Origin: Verrucomicrobiota bacterium
GTDB taxonomy: Bacteria > Verrucomicrobiota > Verrucomicrobiia > Limisphaerales > JAHEOI01
Length of the DNA: 5,322 bases
NCBI GenBank assembly: GCA_018610125.1
Contig: JAHEOI010000241.1
Location: forward strand, 1 to 5,322
Direction: 5' to 3'
In this document: positions 5,100-5,322 of the stretch, piece after piece
How the letters are laid out: each line of letters starts with the position of its first letter
Position numbering within the stretch: the stretch's first letter is position 1
Notes under the pieces: model-generated
Told to the model about the DNA's origin: nothing
Database searches by the model: none
Seen by the model: only the letters and a program-made list of their open reading frames with translations
Program-made: the position numbers and the translations under genes

Positions 5100-5322
5100 A
5101 TTTGACAAATGTCTTGGCCGGGCCTTCCAATTGCCCGTTGCGTCGTACCGCGACCAATTGCGCGGCGATGCTCACGGCGATTTCATGAACGGTTTGCGAG
5201 CCGATATCGAGTCCCATTGGACAGACCACTCGATCGACCTCTTCCCGGGTGGCGATGCCTTCCTCGACCAGGCTGGTACGGATGAGCATGCTCTTGCGGC
5301 GACTGCCAATCATGCCGATGTA
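5008..5322 (-). CDS. xdhC: XdhC-family molybdenum cofactor insertion protein, C-terminal part (5' partial)
   Basis: Only the last 104 residues are in the window; the frame is open at the edge (first codon TAC, 5322-5320). The start YIGMIGSRRK and the later CPMGLDIGSQTVHEIAVSIAAQLVAVRR are hallmarks of the XdhC C-terminal Rossmann-like domain. In Rhodobacter capsulatus XdhC binds the molybdenum cofactor, holds it while a desulfurase (NifS4) adds the terminal sulfur, and passes it to xanthine dehydrogenase; the same role is inferred here. The family usually ends soon after the VAVRR strand. This frame continues about 48 residues past it, through an Ala-rich, unfamiliar tail (GPAKTFVKYDPR ... 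QEQDRD) that runs 92 bp into mocA in another frame. The tail may be genuine or the product of a frameshift. The missing N-terminal part and probably the hydroxylase subunits lie beyond the window. Confidence 0.85.
   Translation of the reverse strand, partial: YIGMIGSRRKSMLIRTSLVEEGIATREEVDRVVCPMGLDIGSQTVHEIAVSIAAQLVAVRRNGQLEGPAKTFVKYDPRYHSRSGAIAPNGRAEAAAPVQEQDRD

Overview
The window (about 5.3 kb, moderately GC-rich) looks like chromosomal DNA of a bacterium of the Planctomycetes-Verrucomicrobia (PVC) group, most likely Verrucomicrobia. The main evidence is the first gene: HEAT repeats, a CxxCH cytochrome domain of the 'Pirellula/Verrucomicrobium' type (TIGR02603) and a C-terminal beta-sandwich, an arrangement largely confined to this group. 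An intergenic region packed with hairpin-forming repeats fits the same assignment. No rRNA, tRNA, CRISPR array, integrase or transposase gene is visible.

Layout. Bases 1-2093 (+) hold the 3' part of a large, probably exported haem protein whose N-terminus lies before the window. Bases 2094-2708 contain no credible gene. They are a mosaic of short repeats: a degenerate 7-bp tandem repeat, two copies of a covarying stem-loop, a 33-bp imperfect inverted pair, a 121-bp MITE-like element with 9-bp terminal inverted repeats, and a palindrome just before the next gene. Bases 2709-3224 (+) encode a small secreted, cysteine-containing protein of unknown function. It is followed 20 bp later by a NifS/IscS-type cysteine desulfurase (3245-4429, +), and the two may be cotranscribed. 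A bulged hairpin with a T-run overlaps the desulfurase stop codon and may be its terminator.

On the minus strand, converging on the desulfurase, are the C-terminal part of an XdhC-family protein (5008-5322, running off the window end) and downstream a MocA-like molybdopterin cytidylyltransferase (4509-5099). These two overlap by 92 bp, which is unusual and may reflect a frameshift at the end of xdhC. Together they suggest a cofactor-maturation locus for a molybdenum hydroxylase of the xanthine dehydrogenase/aldehyde oxidase/CO dehydrogenase type. MocA would make the cytosine dinucleotide form of the cofactor, and XdhC would bind, protect and insert the sulfurated cofactor. A cysteine desulfurase can supply that sulfur, as NifS4 does in Rhodobacter capsulatus, so the nearby NifS-like gene may take part, although it is on the opposite strand.

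I see no wholly new defence or mobile system. The most distinctive material is the structured repeat cluster, the xdhC-mocA overlap, and the uncharacterised Cys-containing secreted protein.
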